Assembly: GCF_001427145.1 (NCBI RefSeq)
Contig: NZ_LMGL01000001.1
Coordinates: 186,823 to 250,822 of the forward strand
Length of the DNA stretch: 64,000 bases
Origin: Microbacterium sp. Root166
Lineage (GTDB): Bacteria; Actinomycetota; Actinomycetes; Actinomycetales; Microbacteriaceae
Direction: 5' to 3'
The translations under genes and the position numbers were made by a program. Within the stretch, counting starts at the first letter, position 1; each line of letters opens with the position of its first letter. Shown in pieces: positions 1-9,483 of the stretch. Below the pieces are notes generated by a model. It did no database searches and was not told the DNA's origin. It saw only the letters and a list, made by a program, of their open reading frames with translations.

Positions 1-1096
1 ACTGGATGAACGCCTGCACGTCGCCCAGGCGCAGCTGGCCGTTCGCGACCATGATGCCGCCGAGGACGGCGATGCCGACGTACGTCAGGTTTCCGACGAA
101 CATCATGCCCGGCATGATGATGCCCGACAGGAACTGCGCCTTGAACGCCGCTTCGTACAGCTCCTCATTCTCGGCCGCGAACTTCTCGGCCGAATCGGCT
201 TCGCGACCGAACACCTTCACCAGGGCGTGCCCCGAGAAGGACTCCTCGACGCGGGCGTTCAGACGGCCGACCTTGCGCCACTGGATGCCGAACGCCTTCT
301 GCGAGCGCGGGCCGATGACGCCGAAGATGACCGCCATGAGCGGCAGCGACACCAGTGCCACGAGTGCGAGCTGCCACGAGATCGAGAACATCATGAAGAG
401 CACGCCGATGACGGTGAGCACCGAGGTCACCACCGTCGAGAGCGACTGCTGCATCGTCTGGGTGATGTTGTCGATGTCGTTTGTCACCCGCGAGATCAGC
501 TCGCCGCGCTGCACCTTGTCGAAGTACGACAGGGGCAGGCGGTTGATCTTCGCCTCGACCGACTCGCGCAGGCGCCACATGGTGCGGACCATGATCACGT
601 TGATCACGTAGCCCTGCGCCCAGGTCAGCAGCGCCGACACGACGTAGATCGCGAGGACGGCGACGATCACCATGCGGAGCGCGTCGAAGTCGACGCCCGC
701 GCCGACGGTGAAGTCGCGCATGGCCGAGACCATGTTCGCCATGTCGGTCTGGCCCGCGGCGCGAAGCGTCTCGACGACGACCTCCTGCGACGTGCCCGCG
801 GGGAACTGATCCGCGAGGCCGGCCGAGACGACGCCCTCGAAGATGATGTTGGTCGCCTCGCCCAGCACCTTGGGCGCGATGACGGCGAGCACGACGCCGA
901 TCGCACCGAGGATCGAGACGAGGATGAAGGCCACGGCGTGGGGCTTCAGCAGCCCGATGAGGCGGCCGAAGCTCTGGCCGAAGTTCGCGGCCTTGCCGGG
1001 TGCGACACTGCTCCAGTCGTCGGCGCCCAGACGGGCCTGCTCGGCCATCTCGAGCTCGAGGCGCTCTTCCTCGGTCAGCATGTCGGGGGCGCTCAT
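1..1096 (-). CDS. ABC exporter half-transporter (permease part; 3' end outside window)
   Basis: The reading frame runs from an ATG at 1096 to the window edge, so only about 365 N-terminal residues are visible and the ATPase domain lies outside. What is seen is an acidic N-terminal tail followed by hydrophobic membrane spans and the conserved stretch RGELISRVTNDID, which is typical of the exporter transmembrane domain (ABC_membrane, MsbA/LmrA-like). The start overlaps the stop of the upstream exporter gene by 4 nt (ATGA), so the two are translationally coupled and probably form one heterodimeric exporter. The substrate cannot be told from sequence; lipid or drug export is usual in this family. 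The gene is cut by the window, not broken. Confidence 0.9.
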   Translation of the reverse strand, partial: MSAPDMLTEEERLELEMAEQARLGADDWSSVAPGKAANFGQSFGRLIGLLKPHAVAFILVSILGAIGVVLAVIAPKVLGEATNIIFEGVVSAGLADQFPAGTSQEVVVETLRAAGQTDMANMVSAMRDFTVGAGVDFDALRMVIVAVLAIYVVSALLTWAQGYVINVIMVRTMWRLRESVEAKINRLPLSYFDKVQRGELISRVTNDIDNITQTMQQSLSTVVTSVLTVIGVLFMMFSISWQLALVALVSLPLMAVIFGVIGPRSQKAFGIQWRKVGRLNARVEESFSGHALVKVFGREADSAEKFAAENEELYEAAFKAQFLSGIIMPGMMFVGNLTYVGIAVLGGIMVANGQLRLGDVQAFIQ

Positions 1097-2820
1097 GCCT
1101 CCACCCCCAGCTGCGAGTCGACGATCTCTCTATAGGTCGGACTGGTGCTCAAGAGTTCCTCATGGGTTCCGATGCCCACCATCTGACCGTCCTCGAGCAC
1201 AACGATGCGGTCGGCCTCGGTGATGGTCGAGACGCGCTGGGCGACGACGATCTTGGTGACGTTCGGCAGCTCGCGCCACAGCGCCTGCCGCAGCCGGGCG
1301 TCAGTGGTGAGATCCAGCGCCGAGAACGAGTCGTCGAAGACGAGCACGTCGGGCTGGTGCACGATCGCACGGGCGATCGCGAGCCGCTGGCGCTGACCGC
1401 CCGAGACGTTGGTGCCGCCCTGTGCGATGCGGGCGTTCAGCTGTCCGTCCATCTCTTCGACGAAGTCGCGTCCCTGCGCGATCTCGAGGGCGTGCCACAG
1501 CTCTTCGTCGGTGGCCTCTTCGCGCCCGAATCGCAGGTTCGAGGCGACGGTGCCGGTGAAGAGGAACGGGCGCTGCGGGACCAGGCCGATGCCCTTCCAC
1601 AGCCGGTCGAGATCCGCTTGGCGCACGTCCACCCCGCCCACCCGCACCGAGCCGCCGGTCACGTCGAACAGGCGGGGGATGAGCGAGACGAGCGTCGTCT
1701 TGCCGGCGCCGGTCGAGCCGACGATCGCGACGGTCTCGCCGCGAGCGGCCTCGAAGCTGATGCCCTGCAGTACGGGCGACTCGGCGCCCGGGTAGGTGAA
1801 CTCGACATCGGAGAAGCGCACCGAGCCGGGTGCCTCGAAGGTGCTCACAGCGTTCGCGGCACGGGTCAGGGTCGACTCGCTCGCGAGCACCTCGCTGATG
1901 CGCTCGGCCGAGACCGCGGCGCGCGGGATCATGATCGTCATGAACGTGGCCATCAGCACGCCCATCAGGATCTGGCCGATGTACTGCATGAAGGCGAAGA
2001 GCGTGCCGATCTCTACGGTTCCGGCATCCACCTGAATGCCGCCGAACCAGATCACGCCGACCACGGTGACGTTCAGGATGAGCATGGCCAGCGGAAACAT
2101 CAGCACGAAGAGCGAGCCGACCTTGCGGCCGACGACCATGATGTCGGTGTTCGCGCCGCGGAAGCGCTCCTCTTCGATGTCTTCGCGGACGAAGGCGCGG
2201 ACGACCCTGACGCCGGTGAGCTGCTCGCGCATGATGCGGTTCACGGCGTCGAGCTTGGTCTGGAACGAGCGGAACAGCGGCACCATGCGGCTGATGATGA
2301 TCGCGACGATGACGAGCAGCAGGGGCACCGAGACGGCGATGAGCCAGCTGAGCCCGACGTCCTGCTGCAGCGCCTTGATGATGCCGCCGATGGCGAGCAG
2401 CGGTGCGGTGACGAGCATCGTCGCGCCCATCATCGCGAGCATCTGCACCTGCTGCACATCGTTCGTGTTGCGGGTGATGAGCGAGCCCGGCCCGAACTTC
2501 GAGACCTCGCGCTCGGAGAAGCCGCTCACCTTGCCATACACGTCACGTCGGATGTCGCGACCTGCTCCCATCGCGGCGCGCGCCGCGAAGTAGGTGGCGA
2601 TGATCGATGCCGTGATCTGGCCGAGCGAGATCGCGAGCATCGTCGCGCCGGTCGACCAGATGTAGGCGGTGTCGCCGGTTGCGACGCCGTTGTCGATGAT
2701 GTCGGCGTTCAGCTGAGGCAGGGTCAGCGAGGCCATCACCGAGGCGAATTGGAAGACGAGCACGCCGAGCAGCAGCCAGCGGTACTCCTTCAGATAGCGG
2801 ACGAGGAGTTTTCCGAGCAC
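1093..2820 (-). CDS. ABC exporter half-transporter (permease-ATPase fusion)
   Basis: This 575-residue protein has the family's usual length. An N-terminal six-helix transmembrane domain (about residues 10-320) is followed by an ATP-binding domain. Visible motifs are Walker A GSTGAGKTT, the signature NVSGGQRQRLAIARAI, and Walker B VLVFDDSFSALD. Walker B ends in D where a catalytic Glu is usual (FDDS rather than LDE). In heterodimeric exporters such a substitution marks the degenerate ATP site, which fits pairing with the coupled downstream gene. The start is GTG at 2820. It is first in a two-gene minus-strand operon with a 4-nt overlap. Export of drugs, lipids or peptides is possible and the substrate is unknown. 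Confidence 0.93.
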   Translation of the reverse strand: MLGKLLVRYLKEYRWLLLGVLVFQFASVMASLTLPQLNADIIDNGVATGDTAYIWSTGATMLAISLGQITASIIATYFAARAAMGAGRDIRRDVYGKVSGFSEREVSKFGPGSLITRNTNDVQQVQMLAMMGATMLVTAPLLAIGGIIKALQQDVGLSWLIAVSVPLLLVIVAIIISRMVPLFRSFQTKLDAVNRIMREQLTGVRVVRAFVREDIEEERFRGANTDIMVVGRKVGSLFVLMFPLAMLILNVTVVGVIWFGGIQVDAGTVEIGTLFAFMQYIGQILMGVLMATFMTIMIPRAAVSAERISEVLASESTLTRAANAVSTFEAPGSVRFSDVEFTYPGAESPVLQGISFEAARGETVAIVGSTGAGKTTLVSLIPRLFDVTGGSVRVGGVDVRQADLDRLWKGIGLVPQRPFLFTGTVASNLRFGREEATDEELWHALEIAQGRDFVEEMDGQLNARIAQGGTNVSGGQRQRLAIARAIVHQPDVLVFDDSFSALDLTTDARLRQALWRELPNVTKIVVAQRVSTITEADRIVVLEDGQMVGIGTHEELLSTSPTYREIVDSQLGVEA

Positions 2821-3024
2821 AGGACTCTCCGATGACGAGGGTGTGTGAGTCGCTCAACGAAAGCGGAGCCGGGCAGCGGCATCCGAGATAAGAGCAGTTC
2901 TCAGGCTACGACGAGGCTCCGACACAGCGGGAGCCCGTTTGTACGCCATGAGCGGAAGCGGCAAGGGCCCGGCTACAAAGGGCGCTGTACCGGCGCAGGG
3001 CGAGAGCGATACGCTCCGGACACC

Positions 3025-4254
3025 ATGGCGAACGTCCTCTTCTGCCCCGTGACCTTCAATCTCGCCGAGACCACGCGCATGATCCAGGTCGCGCGCGCCC
3101 TCGATCCGCGACACCATCCCGTGTTCATGGGCTACGAGGACGACTTCGTCTCGCTCATCACGGACGCCGGCTTCGAGTACCGGGCGTGCACGCCCTCGTG
3201 GTCGAAGGCCGAGCGGGCGCAGGCCATCGCGTTCGACCAGGGGCGTGCCATCCGCACGCCGTTCACCACCGAGCTGGTCAGTGCCCGCGTCGAGGTGGAG
3301 CGCGGGCTCATCCGCGAGCTCGACGCCCCCGTCGTGGTGACCGGATCGAACCTCACCTCCTACATCTCGGCCCGCGCCGAGGGTGTTCCGCTGTTCTACC
3401 CGGTGCCGTTCGCGCTGACCCTCGCCCAGGTCGAGCAGACCCGGCACATGGAGTTCGTGCGCGGCAGCGGCCGCCTCGCCCGAGCCGCCGACCGCGTCGC
3501 GACGTCGGTCTTCCGTTGGGTCTACACGCGCGCGCCGCTGGCTCCTCGCGCGTTCTCGAAGGTCGCGAAGGCCAACGGCGTGCCGCCGCTGAAGACCGTC
3601 GCCTCGCTCCTCACCGCCGACCGCAACCTGCTGACCGAGATGGCGTGGGAGCTCGACGGCTTCCGGATCCCGGACGGGTTCGAGCGTGTCGGCCCGATCT
3701 TCGCCCATGTCGACGCGCCGCTCCCGCCGATCGTCGAGGAGCTGGCTGCGGCATCCGCTCCCCTGGTCTATCTCGCGCTCGGCTCGTCGGCGACCCGCGC
3801 GCTCGCGCTGGAGGCGGCACGCGCGCTCGGCACGCTGCCCGTCACCGTGGTCGCGCCGATCCGCCACTACCTCGAGCCGGGCGATGTCGTGCCCCCGAAC
3901 GTCCACGTCACCGACCTGCTGCCCGCGCACAGGCTCGGAGGACTGGTGGATGCCGCGGTCCTCCACGGCGGGCAGGGCACCGTGCAGACCGCCTGCGCGA
4001 CGGGCGTGCCGTTCGTCGGCATGGGCCTGCAGCCCGAGCAGACCTGGCACGTTCGCGCATGCGAGCGCCGGGGCAACGCGATCGCGGTCTCACCCAAGCA
4101 CGTGTCGAAGCCGGAGTTCATCGACGCCGTGCAGCGGGTGCTGACCGAGCCCGCGTTCCGCATCGCGGCGGCGGAGGTGCGTGAGGCCTATGCGCTGGAG
4201 GACGGTGCGGCGGTGACCGCTCGGCTCATCGAAGCCGAGATCGGGCGCAGATAG
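3025..4254 (+). CDS. MGT-family glycosyltransferase (GT1, UDP-glucuronosyltransferase-like)
   Basis: This is a 409-residue GT-B fold enzyme expected to move a sugar from a nucleotide-sugar donor to a small-molecule or lipid acceptor in the cytoplasm. The N-terminus (NVLFCPVTFNLAETTRMIQVARAL) is the acceptor-side Rossmann domain. The C-terminal donor-binding motif is HGGQGTVQTACATGVPFVGM, followed by a Gln in QPEQTWH, as in GT1 enzymes. The ATG at 3025 is chosen because the frame upstream of it is low-quality intergenic sequence, and a TACGCT -10-like box lies 9 nt upstream. It is divergent from the ABC exporter pair, which could export a glycosylated product (inference only). Acceptor unknown. 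Confidence 0.87.
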   Translation: MANVLFCPVTFNLAETTRMIQVARALDPRHHPVFMGYEDDFVSLITDAGFEYRACTPSWSKAERAQAIAFDQGRAIRTPFTTELVSARVEVERGLIRELDAPVVVTGSNLTSYISARAEGVPLFYPVPFALTLAQVEQTRHMEFVRGSGRLARAADRVATSVFRWVYTRAPLAPRAFSKVAKANGVPPLKTVASLLTADRNLLTEMAWELDGFRIPDGFERVGPIFAHVDAPLPPIVEELAAASAPLVYLALGSSATRALALEAARALGTLPVTVVAPIRHYLEPGDVVPPNVHVTDLLPAHRLGGLVDAAVLHGGQGTVQTACATGVPFVGMGLQPEQTWHVRACERRGNAIAVSPKHVSKPEFIDAVQRVLTEPAFRIAAAEVREAYALEDGAAVTARLIEAEIGRR

Positions 4255-4293
4255 CGAGGGCGGGGAGGCGATGATCTCGTCCCCCGCCCTCGC
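4254..4293. terminator. Bidirectional terminator hairpin between convergent genes
   Basis: A perfect 12-bp inverted repeat (GCGAGGGCGGGG / CCCCGCCCTCGC) with a 16-nt loop sits between the ends of the glycosyltransferase and GH43 genes. It has no long T tract, which is common for high-GC actinobacterial terminators. Confidence 0.65.
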
Positions 4294-4304
4294 GTGTCAG
4301 CGGT

Positions 4305-7300
4305 TCAGCCGCAGGGCTGCAGCGAGTACGGCGCGTCGATCACGGCTGTCACCGGATCTCCGTCCCGCACCGCGCTCGCGGTGACCGAGACCGTGCCGGG
4401 TTCGATCTGCGCAAGGCGCGTGCTGAACGCCTGCGCGGAGGTCTTGCCCGGCTGGAGAGCGGCGACGTTCTTGCTGCCGTAGGGCGTCTGCACCGTCACG
4501 TTCACCGGCACGTCGTCGACGTTCTTCGCCTGCACGACGAGCGTGACCTTGCCCGCGACGCACCGGCCGGTCACCGTCACGTCGACCTCGGGCGGCGCGG
4601 CGGGCAGCTCGATCGTCTGCGGGGCGACGCTCTCGAGCGTGGGCACGACCGCCTTCATGAGGCCGTCGGCGCCGAACTCGAGCTTGTCGATCGTCGTCTC
4701 GCGGTGGTTGCCGTCGCCGCCGGGCATCGCGAACCGGTGGTACGCGATGTACCAGTCGTCCGTGCCGGGGACGTTGATGATCGAGCTGTGGCCCGGCCCC
4801 TTGATCCCGAGCGCGAGGTCCTTCTGCAGGATCACCCCGCGGTACGTCCACGGCCCGGTCATGCTGGTGGCCGTCGCGTAGCCGACCCGGTAGTTCTCCG
4901 AACCCGTGTCGTCGATCGCGTAGGTGAGGTGGTACAGCCCGTTCCGGTAGTTGAAGAAGACGCCCTCGCGGAAGTCCGTCAGCCCGGTGATGCGCTGGTA
5001 CGTGCCCGCCTTGATCGAGACCATGTCGTCGTTCAGCTCGGCGAGCACCGGCGAGCCGTTGCCCCAGCCCAGATACCAGGTGCCCGACACCGGGTCGTGG
5101 AAGGCGGCAGGGTCGATCGCCTGACCCGATGTGACGGCCTCGTTGTTGAGGATCATCGCGTTGGGCTGAGCGAGGAACGGCCCCTCCGGGCTGTCTGCGA
5201 CCGCGACGCCGATCGTCTTGCGGTTGAGCGCGGCGTTATGGCCGCTGAAGTAGAAGTAGTACTTCCCGTCGCGCTCGATGATCGTCGGCGCCCAGGCGTT
5301 GCCGGTCGCCCACGGCACGTCGCCGTTCGCGCCGTCGAGGGTCAGGAACGGCTCGTCCGAGCGCTCCCAGTCCACGAGGTTCTTCGAGCTCCACACGTAG
5401 AACTCCTTGCCGCCCCAGCCGGCGTAGCCGTCGGAGGTCGCGTAGATGTAGTACGTGTCGCCGAAGACCGCGATGTTCGGATCGGCGTAGAGACCCGGCA
5501 GCACGGGGCTGTTGACCACGGTCGCGGTCATCGTCCACGTGGTGGTCGCGCCACCGGGGGCGGTGAGCGTGTAGGTCACGGGCTGGGTCATGTCGACGAC
5601 CGTGCCGGATGCCGGTGAGACCGTCACGCCCGGAGCCGTCGTGAACGTCGGTGCCAGCGCCGTGACGTCGGTGCCCTTGTTGACGGGGAAGACGGCCGTG
5701 TGCGCAGCACCGCTGACGATGGGCGCGAGCTTGAGGACCGCGGCATCCGCCAGCGACACGTCGAGCAGCTGGTCGGTGACGCCCGCGTTGGCCAGGACCT
5801 CCGTGGCCGACAGTGCGCGGTTGTAGACGCGCACGTTGTCGTACCAGCCCTGGAAGTAGCCGTCACCCGCATACAGCGACTTGCCGAGGTAGCCCACGAG
5901 GTCGTTTCCGAGCTGCTCGATCGTGGCGCCGAGAGCCGCGTTCTCGCCGAGCTTCACGCCGTCCGCGTAGACGGTCATGGTGGTCCCGGCGAAGACGACG
6001 TCGACGCGATGCCACTCGCCGCTCGCCACGGACCCGGTGACCGCCGACTCGTTCTGCCACGAGGTCTGGGTGATCGCGCTGCGCACGTCACCGCCTCGCA
6101 GGCGCAGGAAGTAGTACTTGTTCGTGTCGGCGCCCAGCGCGAAGGTGAAGAAGTTGCCGCTGGTCTTCTCCGACTTCACGTCCATCGACACCGTCATGGT
6201 GCTGCGGTCGTCGAAGAAGCCCGTCGGGAACGACGCGAAGCCGTTGGTGCTGCCGTCGAGCTTGAGCGCCTTGCCCTTCGCGGCATCCGTCGCCACGGCG
6301 GCAGTGCCGCTGGCAGTGAGGTCGGCACTGCCGGCCGAGTCGGTGAGCGTGCCGTCGTCGAAGGTGTACTCGGCGATGGGCTCCTGCTGCGGCTCCTCCG
6401 GCTCTTCCGGGTCCACCGGGGTGTTGCCGTACGCCTCGAGCAGGGTCGATTCCTCGGCAGCCGAGAGACGCAGGACCGACCCGTGGCGGAACGGCTGCGC
6501 GAACGAGTACTGGTTCGCGCCCGTGCCGGCGCTGAGCTGCTGGAACTGCAGGCTCGCAAGCGTCTCGGCGGTGTGGCCGTAATAGCCGCTCTGGTCGCCC
6601 ATCACGGCCCAGCGCTCATCGGGCAGCTGGTAGACGGTGAGACCTTCCATCGACGAACGGAGGCCGTGAGCGGATGCCTCGCCCCGGTCGATCTCGCGCG
6701 TCCACGGTCCGTCGAGGCTCGGGGCGGTGTCCACGACCGTCATCCAGTCGGACGTCGAGAACCGGTAGTAGGTGTCGCCCTCCTTGGCGATGGTGGAGTC
6801 GATGATGTTCGGGCCGTTCAGACCATCGCCCTTCTCGTTGAGCGAGGTCCAGATCTCGGGCTCGGTGAACGTGACGAAGTCGCGGGTCTTGGTGAGGTAC
6901 ATCCGCAGCGCCCAGTCGTTCGTGCCGTTGTCGGTGCGGTCCCGCGCGGCCCAGTACACGTAGTACTCGCCGGTCGCCTCGTTGTAGGTCGCCTCGGGGG
7001 CCCAGACGCAGCCGGCCTGGTCGAATCCGGCGAATGCGATGCGCTGATCGCTCCAGTTCACGAGGTCGGTGGACTCCCACACCACGAGGTTCTGGCTGGC
7101 GTTGAGCTGGTCCCAGCCCGAGCCGCCGGCCCCGCCGCCCTCGGCGTGCAGGTCGGTGCCGATGATCCAGTACTTGTCGCCCTCCGGCGCGCGCACGAGG
7201 TGCGGGTCGCGGACGCCGAGGTCGCCGCCGAGGTTGGCGAGGATCGGCTGGTTGTCGTTGAGCTTGGACCAGTGCAGGCCGTCGTCGCTGTAGCCGTAGA

Positions 7301-8654
7301 AGATCTTCTCGTAGCCGCCCGCGGTCGCGAAGTGGGTCCAGAGGTAGCCGGCCGTGTAGTCGGTGTCGAGCCCGGCGGGCGCCGCGGTCACGGTGACCTG
7401 GATGGCGCGGGTCGCGGTCGATCCCGGCACCGTCGCGGTGAGGGTGACCGCGGTGTCGGTCGCACCACGGGTCACGACGCCGGCGGCTTTGCCGCCCGCC
7501 GGCGCGGTGGTGATCACTCCGGCGGGCGAGGCGGTCCATTCGATCGCCGTGCCGTTGACCGCGCCCTGCGAGGGCAGCGTGATGTTGCCGCGGATGTCGC
7601 CGGCGTTGACGATCTCGACCGCGTCGAGGTCCTGCTGCGCGAGGACGTCCGTGCCCGGCAGTGCGAGCACCGTGGCCGGGAAAGAGCGGGTTTCGGATGC
7701 CGCGCCCCGCGTGAGCGTGGCCGTCAGAGTGGCGGTGGCCGGCGTGTGGCCGGCGGCGGGACGGGTCACGACGCCGGTCGCGGAGATCACGGCCGGGTTG
7801 CTCGACGACCATGTGATCGTCGCGCCGTTCGCACCCTTCGCGGGAAGGGTGATGTTCGCGGTCAGACCGGAGAGATCGCCGAGCGACAGGGTCGCGGCAT
7901 CCCGCTGCAGTCGTGTGGTGTCGCTCGGGACCAGGGCGGTCACCTCCGAGGCGGAGAGGGCGGCATCGTAGATGCGCACGTCGCGGAGGCTGCCGGCGAG
8001 CCGCTTGTCGGCGTTGTAGACCGAGCGGCCGAGGTAGTTCGCCGTCGTGACGCCGCCGCCGATCGAGCCGGGCGTGATCGTGACGTTGGTGTTCTGCGCG
8101 ACCTGCACACCGTCGAGGTAGACGCGCGCGGTGTTGGTGGCGTCATCGAGCGTGTACGTGATCGTCTTCCAGACGTCGCGCTCGAGGTTGGCACTGCTGT
8201 TCGCGGTCTGCTCGGTCGACCAGTTTCCCGACGCGATCGACGTCTTGTAGCTGTTGCCGGTCGAGTACAGGTAACCGTTGCCGACGCCGGCGGCGTCGGT
8301 GTTGCCGAAGCCGTAGATGAAGTACGGCGTGCCCTGCGCCGCGCGCACCAGCACCTCGGCGCTCACCGTGATCGAGGTGAGTCCGGCGAGAAGGTTGTCG
8401 GGCAGCTTGACGTGGTCATCGACGCCGTCGAGCCGAACGCCTTCGCCGCCCGTCAGCGCCGGGGCGCCGACGTAGGCGCCGTTGCGCGCCGACCCCGAGG
8501 CGTCGATCGCTACCGTGCCGGTTGTCTCGTTCAGCGGATAGTGGGCGACCAGCTGCGTGGCCGCCACCGCGGGCTGGGTGGCCGTGACGGCACCGGTGAG
8601 GCCGATCGCGATGGCCGTGAGGGCTGCGAGAGAACGTCGGGCAAGAGGCTGCAT
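4305..8654 (-). CDS. Secreted two-catalytic-domain GH43 glycosidase with two LamG modules
   Basis: This 1449-residue exported enzyme probably removes arabinose or xylose from plant arabinan or arabinoxylan. Layout: signal peptide 1-31 (cut near AVA-A); LamG/concanavalin-like domain about 35-245; two Ig-like domains about 248-425; first GH43 propeller about 430-735 with RDPHL (D483), NIIDS (D619) and SSMEG (E670); an acidic Pro/Glu linker 745-760; second LamG 760-957; an Ig-like module 960-1048; second GH43 about 1050-1345 with ADPNI (D1058), a second Asp near 1181-1187, REG (E1230) and GPGHSS; a C-terminal beta domain 1355-1449. Both propellers keep a plausible Asp/Asp/Glu triad. No LPXTG or anchor is seen, so it is probably released or held by its LamG domains. 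It is a single transcription unit with candidate operators upstream. Confidence 0.92.
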   Translation of the reverse strand: MQPLARRSLAALTAIAIGLTGAVTATQPAVAATQLVAHYPLNETTGTVAIDASGSARNGAYVGAPALTGGEGVRLDGVDDHVKLPDNLLAGLTSITVSAEVLVRAAQGTPYFIYGFGNTDAAGVGNGYLYSTGNSYKTSIASGNWSTEQTANSSANLERDVWKTITYTLDDATNTARVYLDGVQVAQNTNVTITPGSIGGGVTTANYLGRSVYNADKRLAGSLRDVRIYDAALSASEVTALVPSDTTRLQRDAATLSLGDLSGLTANITLPAKGANGATITWSSSNPAVISATGVVTRPAAGHTPATATLTATLTRGAASETRSFPATVLALPGTDVLAQQDLDAVEIVNAGDIRGNITLPSQGAVNGTAIEWTASPAGVITTAPAGGKAAGVVTRGATDTAVTLTATVPGSTATRAIQVTVTAAPAGLDTDYTAGYLWTHFATAGGYEKIFYGYSDDGLHWSKLNDNQPILANLGGDLGVRDPHLVRAPEGDKYWIIGTDLHAEGGGAGGSGWDQLNASQNLVVWESTDLVNWSDQRIAFAGFDQAGCVWAPEATYNEATGEYYVYWAARDRTDNGTNDWALRMYLTKTRDFVTFTEPEIWTSLNEKGDGLNGPNIIDSTIAKEGDTYYRFSTSDWMTVVDTAPSLDGPWTREIDRGEASAHGLRSSMEGLTVYQLPDERWAVMGDQSGYYGHTAETLASLQFQQLSAGTGANQYSFAQPFRHGSVLRLSAAEESTLLEAYGNTPVDPEEPEEPQQEPIAEYTFDDGTLTDSAGSADLTASGTAAVATDAAKGKALKLDGSTNGFASFPTGFFDDRSTMTVSMDVKSEKTSGNFFTFALGADTNKYYFLRLRGGDVRSAITQTSWQNESAVTGSVASGEWHRVDVVFAGTTMTVYADGVKLGENAALGATIEQLGNDLVGYLGKSLYAGDGYFQGWYDNVRVYNRALSATEVLANAGVTDQLLDVSLADAAVLKLAPIVSGAAHTAVFPVNKGTDVTALAPTFTTAPGVTVSPASGTVVDMTQPVTYTLTAPGGATTTWTMTATVVNSPVLPGLYADPNIAVFGDTYYIYATSDGYAGWGGKEFYVWSSKNLVDWERSDEPFLTLDGANGDVPWATGNAWAPTIIERDGKYYFYFSGHNAALNRKTIGVAVADSPEGPFLAQPNAMILNNEAVTSGQAIDPAAFHDPVSGTWYLGWGNGSPVLAELNDDMVSIKAGTYQRITGLTDFREGVFFNYRNGLYHLTYAIDDTGSENYRVGYATATSMTGPWTYRGVILQKDLALGIKGPGHSSIINVPGTDDWYIAYHRFAMPGGDGNHRETTIDKLEFGADGLMKAVVPTLESVAPQTIELPAAPPEVDVTVTGRCVAGKVTLVVQAKNVDDVPVNVTVQTPYGSKNVAALQPGKTSAQAFSTRLAQIEPGTVSVTASAVRDGDPVTAVIDAPYSLQPCG

Positions 8655-8712
8655 CGTTGCGCTTCCGTCGAGTTGGCCGCGGCGTCGCGGCAGTGCTGGG
8701 GTCGGGAGCGAT

Positions 8713-8757
8713 GTTAGCGCTCACCATGATGGACCGCAAGCGATTGATACCGCTCAC
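8713..8757. promoter_or_regulatory. Paired LacI-type operator candidates upstream of the GH43 gene
   Basis: Two copies of a 13-mer, TGTTAGCGCTCAC (8712-8724) and TGATACCGCTCAC (8745-8757), match at 11 of 13 positions and are 33 bp apart. The first is a near-palindrome (GTTAGCGCTCAC) with a central CG, as in LacI-family operators. No LacI gene adjoins, so the regulator would act from elsewhere. Confidence 0.5.
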
Positions 8758-8817
8758 ACTTGCGTGCGCTCAGGTCGGCGCCGGTGGCTGACGGTGCACG
8801 TGGGAGAGGATGCTCTC

Positions 8818-9483
8818 ATGCCTCGCTCACGTCTCCTCCGCGCCGGCGCTTCGGTCGCCACGGGTGTCAGCATCGCTCTGTGCGCCGTGCTGCTCGCGGG
8901 TTGCGCGTCGGGCAGATTCGATGTGCCCGGCTCGCCGGGCGCGTCGGACATCGACGCGGCCGAGCCGGGCACGATCGCCGAGCGCGCCGAGACAACCGGC
9001 ATCTCGCTGGACCTCGTCTATACGACCGAAGTGGACGGCTACGATCTGGCGCCGCAGTCTGTGGGGCGTGTGTCTGCCGACGGAATGTCGGCCACCTGGG
9101 TCAACACGACCACCGGGGCGACGGTGACCATCCGCACCGACCGCGGCGAGCTGACCGAAGCGTCCTGCGTAGACATGCCGCTGTGGGATGCGCCGGACCA
9201 ACCGGTGACCTGCACCGATGAGGACGGCCTGTGGCACCGATCGGGGGCCGGCTTCCACGAGTACATCGCGGTCCGCGACGAAGCGCTGATCTGGCTGATC
9301 GGGAACAGCGCCTCGCCCTCGGATCTGCTGGCAGCCGCGGAGGCTGTGCGCGCGCCGTCGGATGCTGAACTCGGGGTTCTCTTCTCGGACCTTCCGGAGG
9401 TTGCTCCGACTCCGGTCGAGCGTGGGGACTTGCCCGCCGACGGCGACGGAGCGCCGATCGACCCGGTCGGTCCCGGTGGCTGA
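8818..9483 (+). CDS. Predicted lipoprotein of unknown function
   Basis: This 221-residue product begins MPRSRLLRAGASVATGVSIALCAVLLAGCAS, a lipoprotein signal with lipobox LAGC, so it should be anchored to the outer face of the membrane. The mature part is acidic and soluble-looking, with Cys residues in TEASCVDMP and PVTCTDEDG that could form a disulfide. I recognise no family. The ATG at 8818 is chosen for its lipoprotein signal and a GGGAGAGG ribosome-binding site just upstream; in-frame sequence further upstream lies in the promoter region of the divergent GH43 gene. The C-terminus is acidic and Pro/Gly-rich. Confidence 0.75.
   Translation: MPRSRLLRAGASVATGVSIALCAVLLAGCASGRFDVPGSPGASDIDAAEPGTIAERAETTGISLDLVYTTEVDGYDLAPQSVGRVSADGMSATWVNTTTGATVTIRTDRGELTEASCVDMPLWDAPDQPVTCTDEDGLWHRSGAGFHEYIAVRDEALIWLIGNSASPSDLLAAAEAVRAPSDAELGVLFSDLPEVAPTPVERGDLPADGDGAPIDPVGPGG

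Noticed and set aside
1000..2835. Long plus-strand open frame of about 611 codons opposite the ABC exporter
   Set aside because: It is the antisense shadow of a gene with clear Walker and signature motifs; its product is Arg/His/Asp-rich without any domain.
5700..8717. 1005-codon plus-strand frame opposite the GH43 gene
   Set aside because: The frame is open only because of high GC; the minus strand carries a signal peptide and recognisable LamG and GH43 domains.
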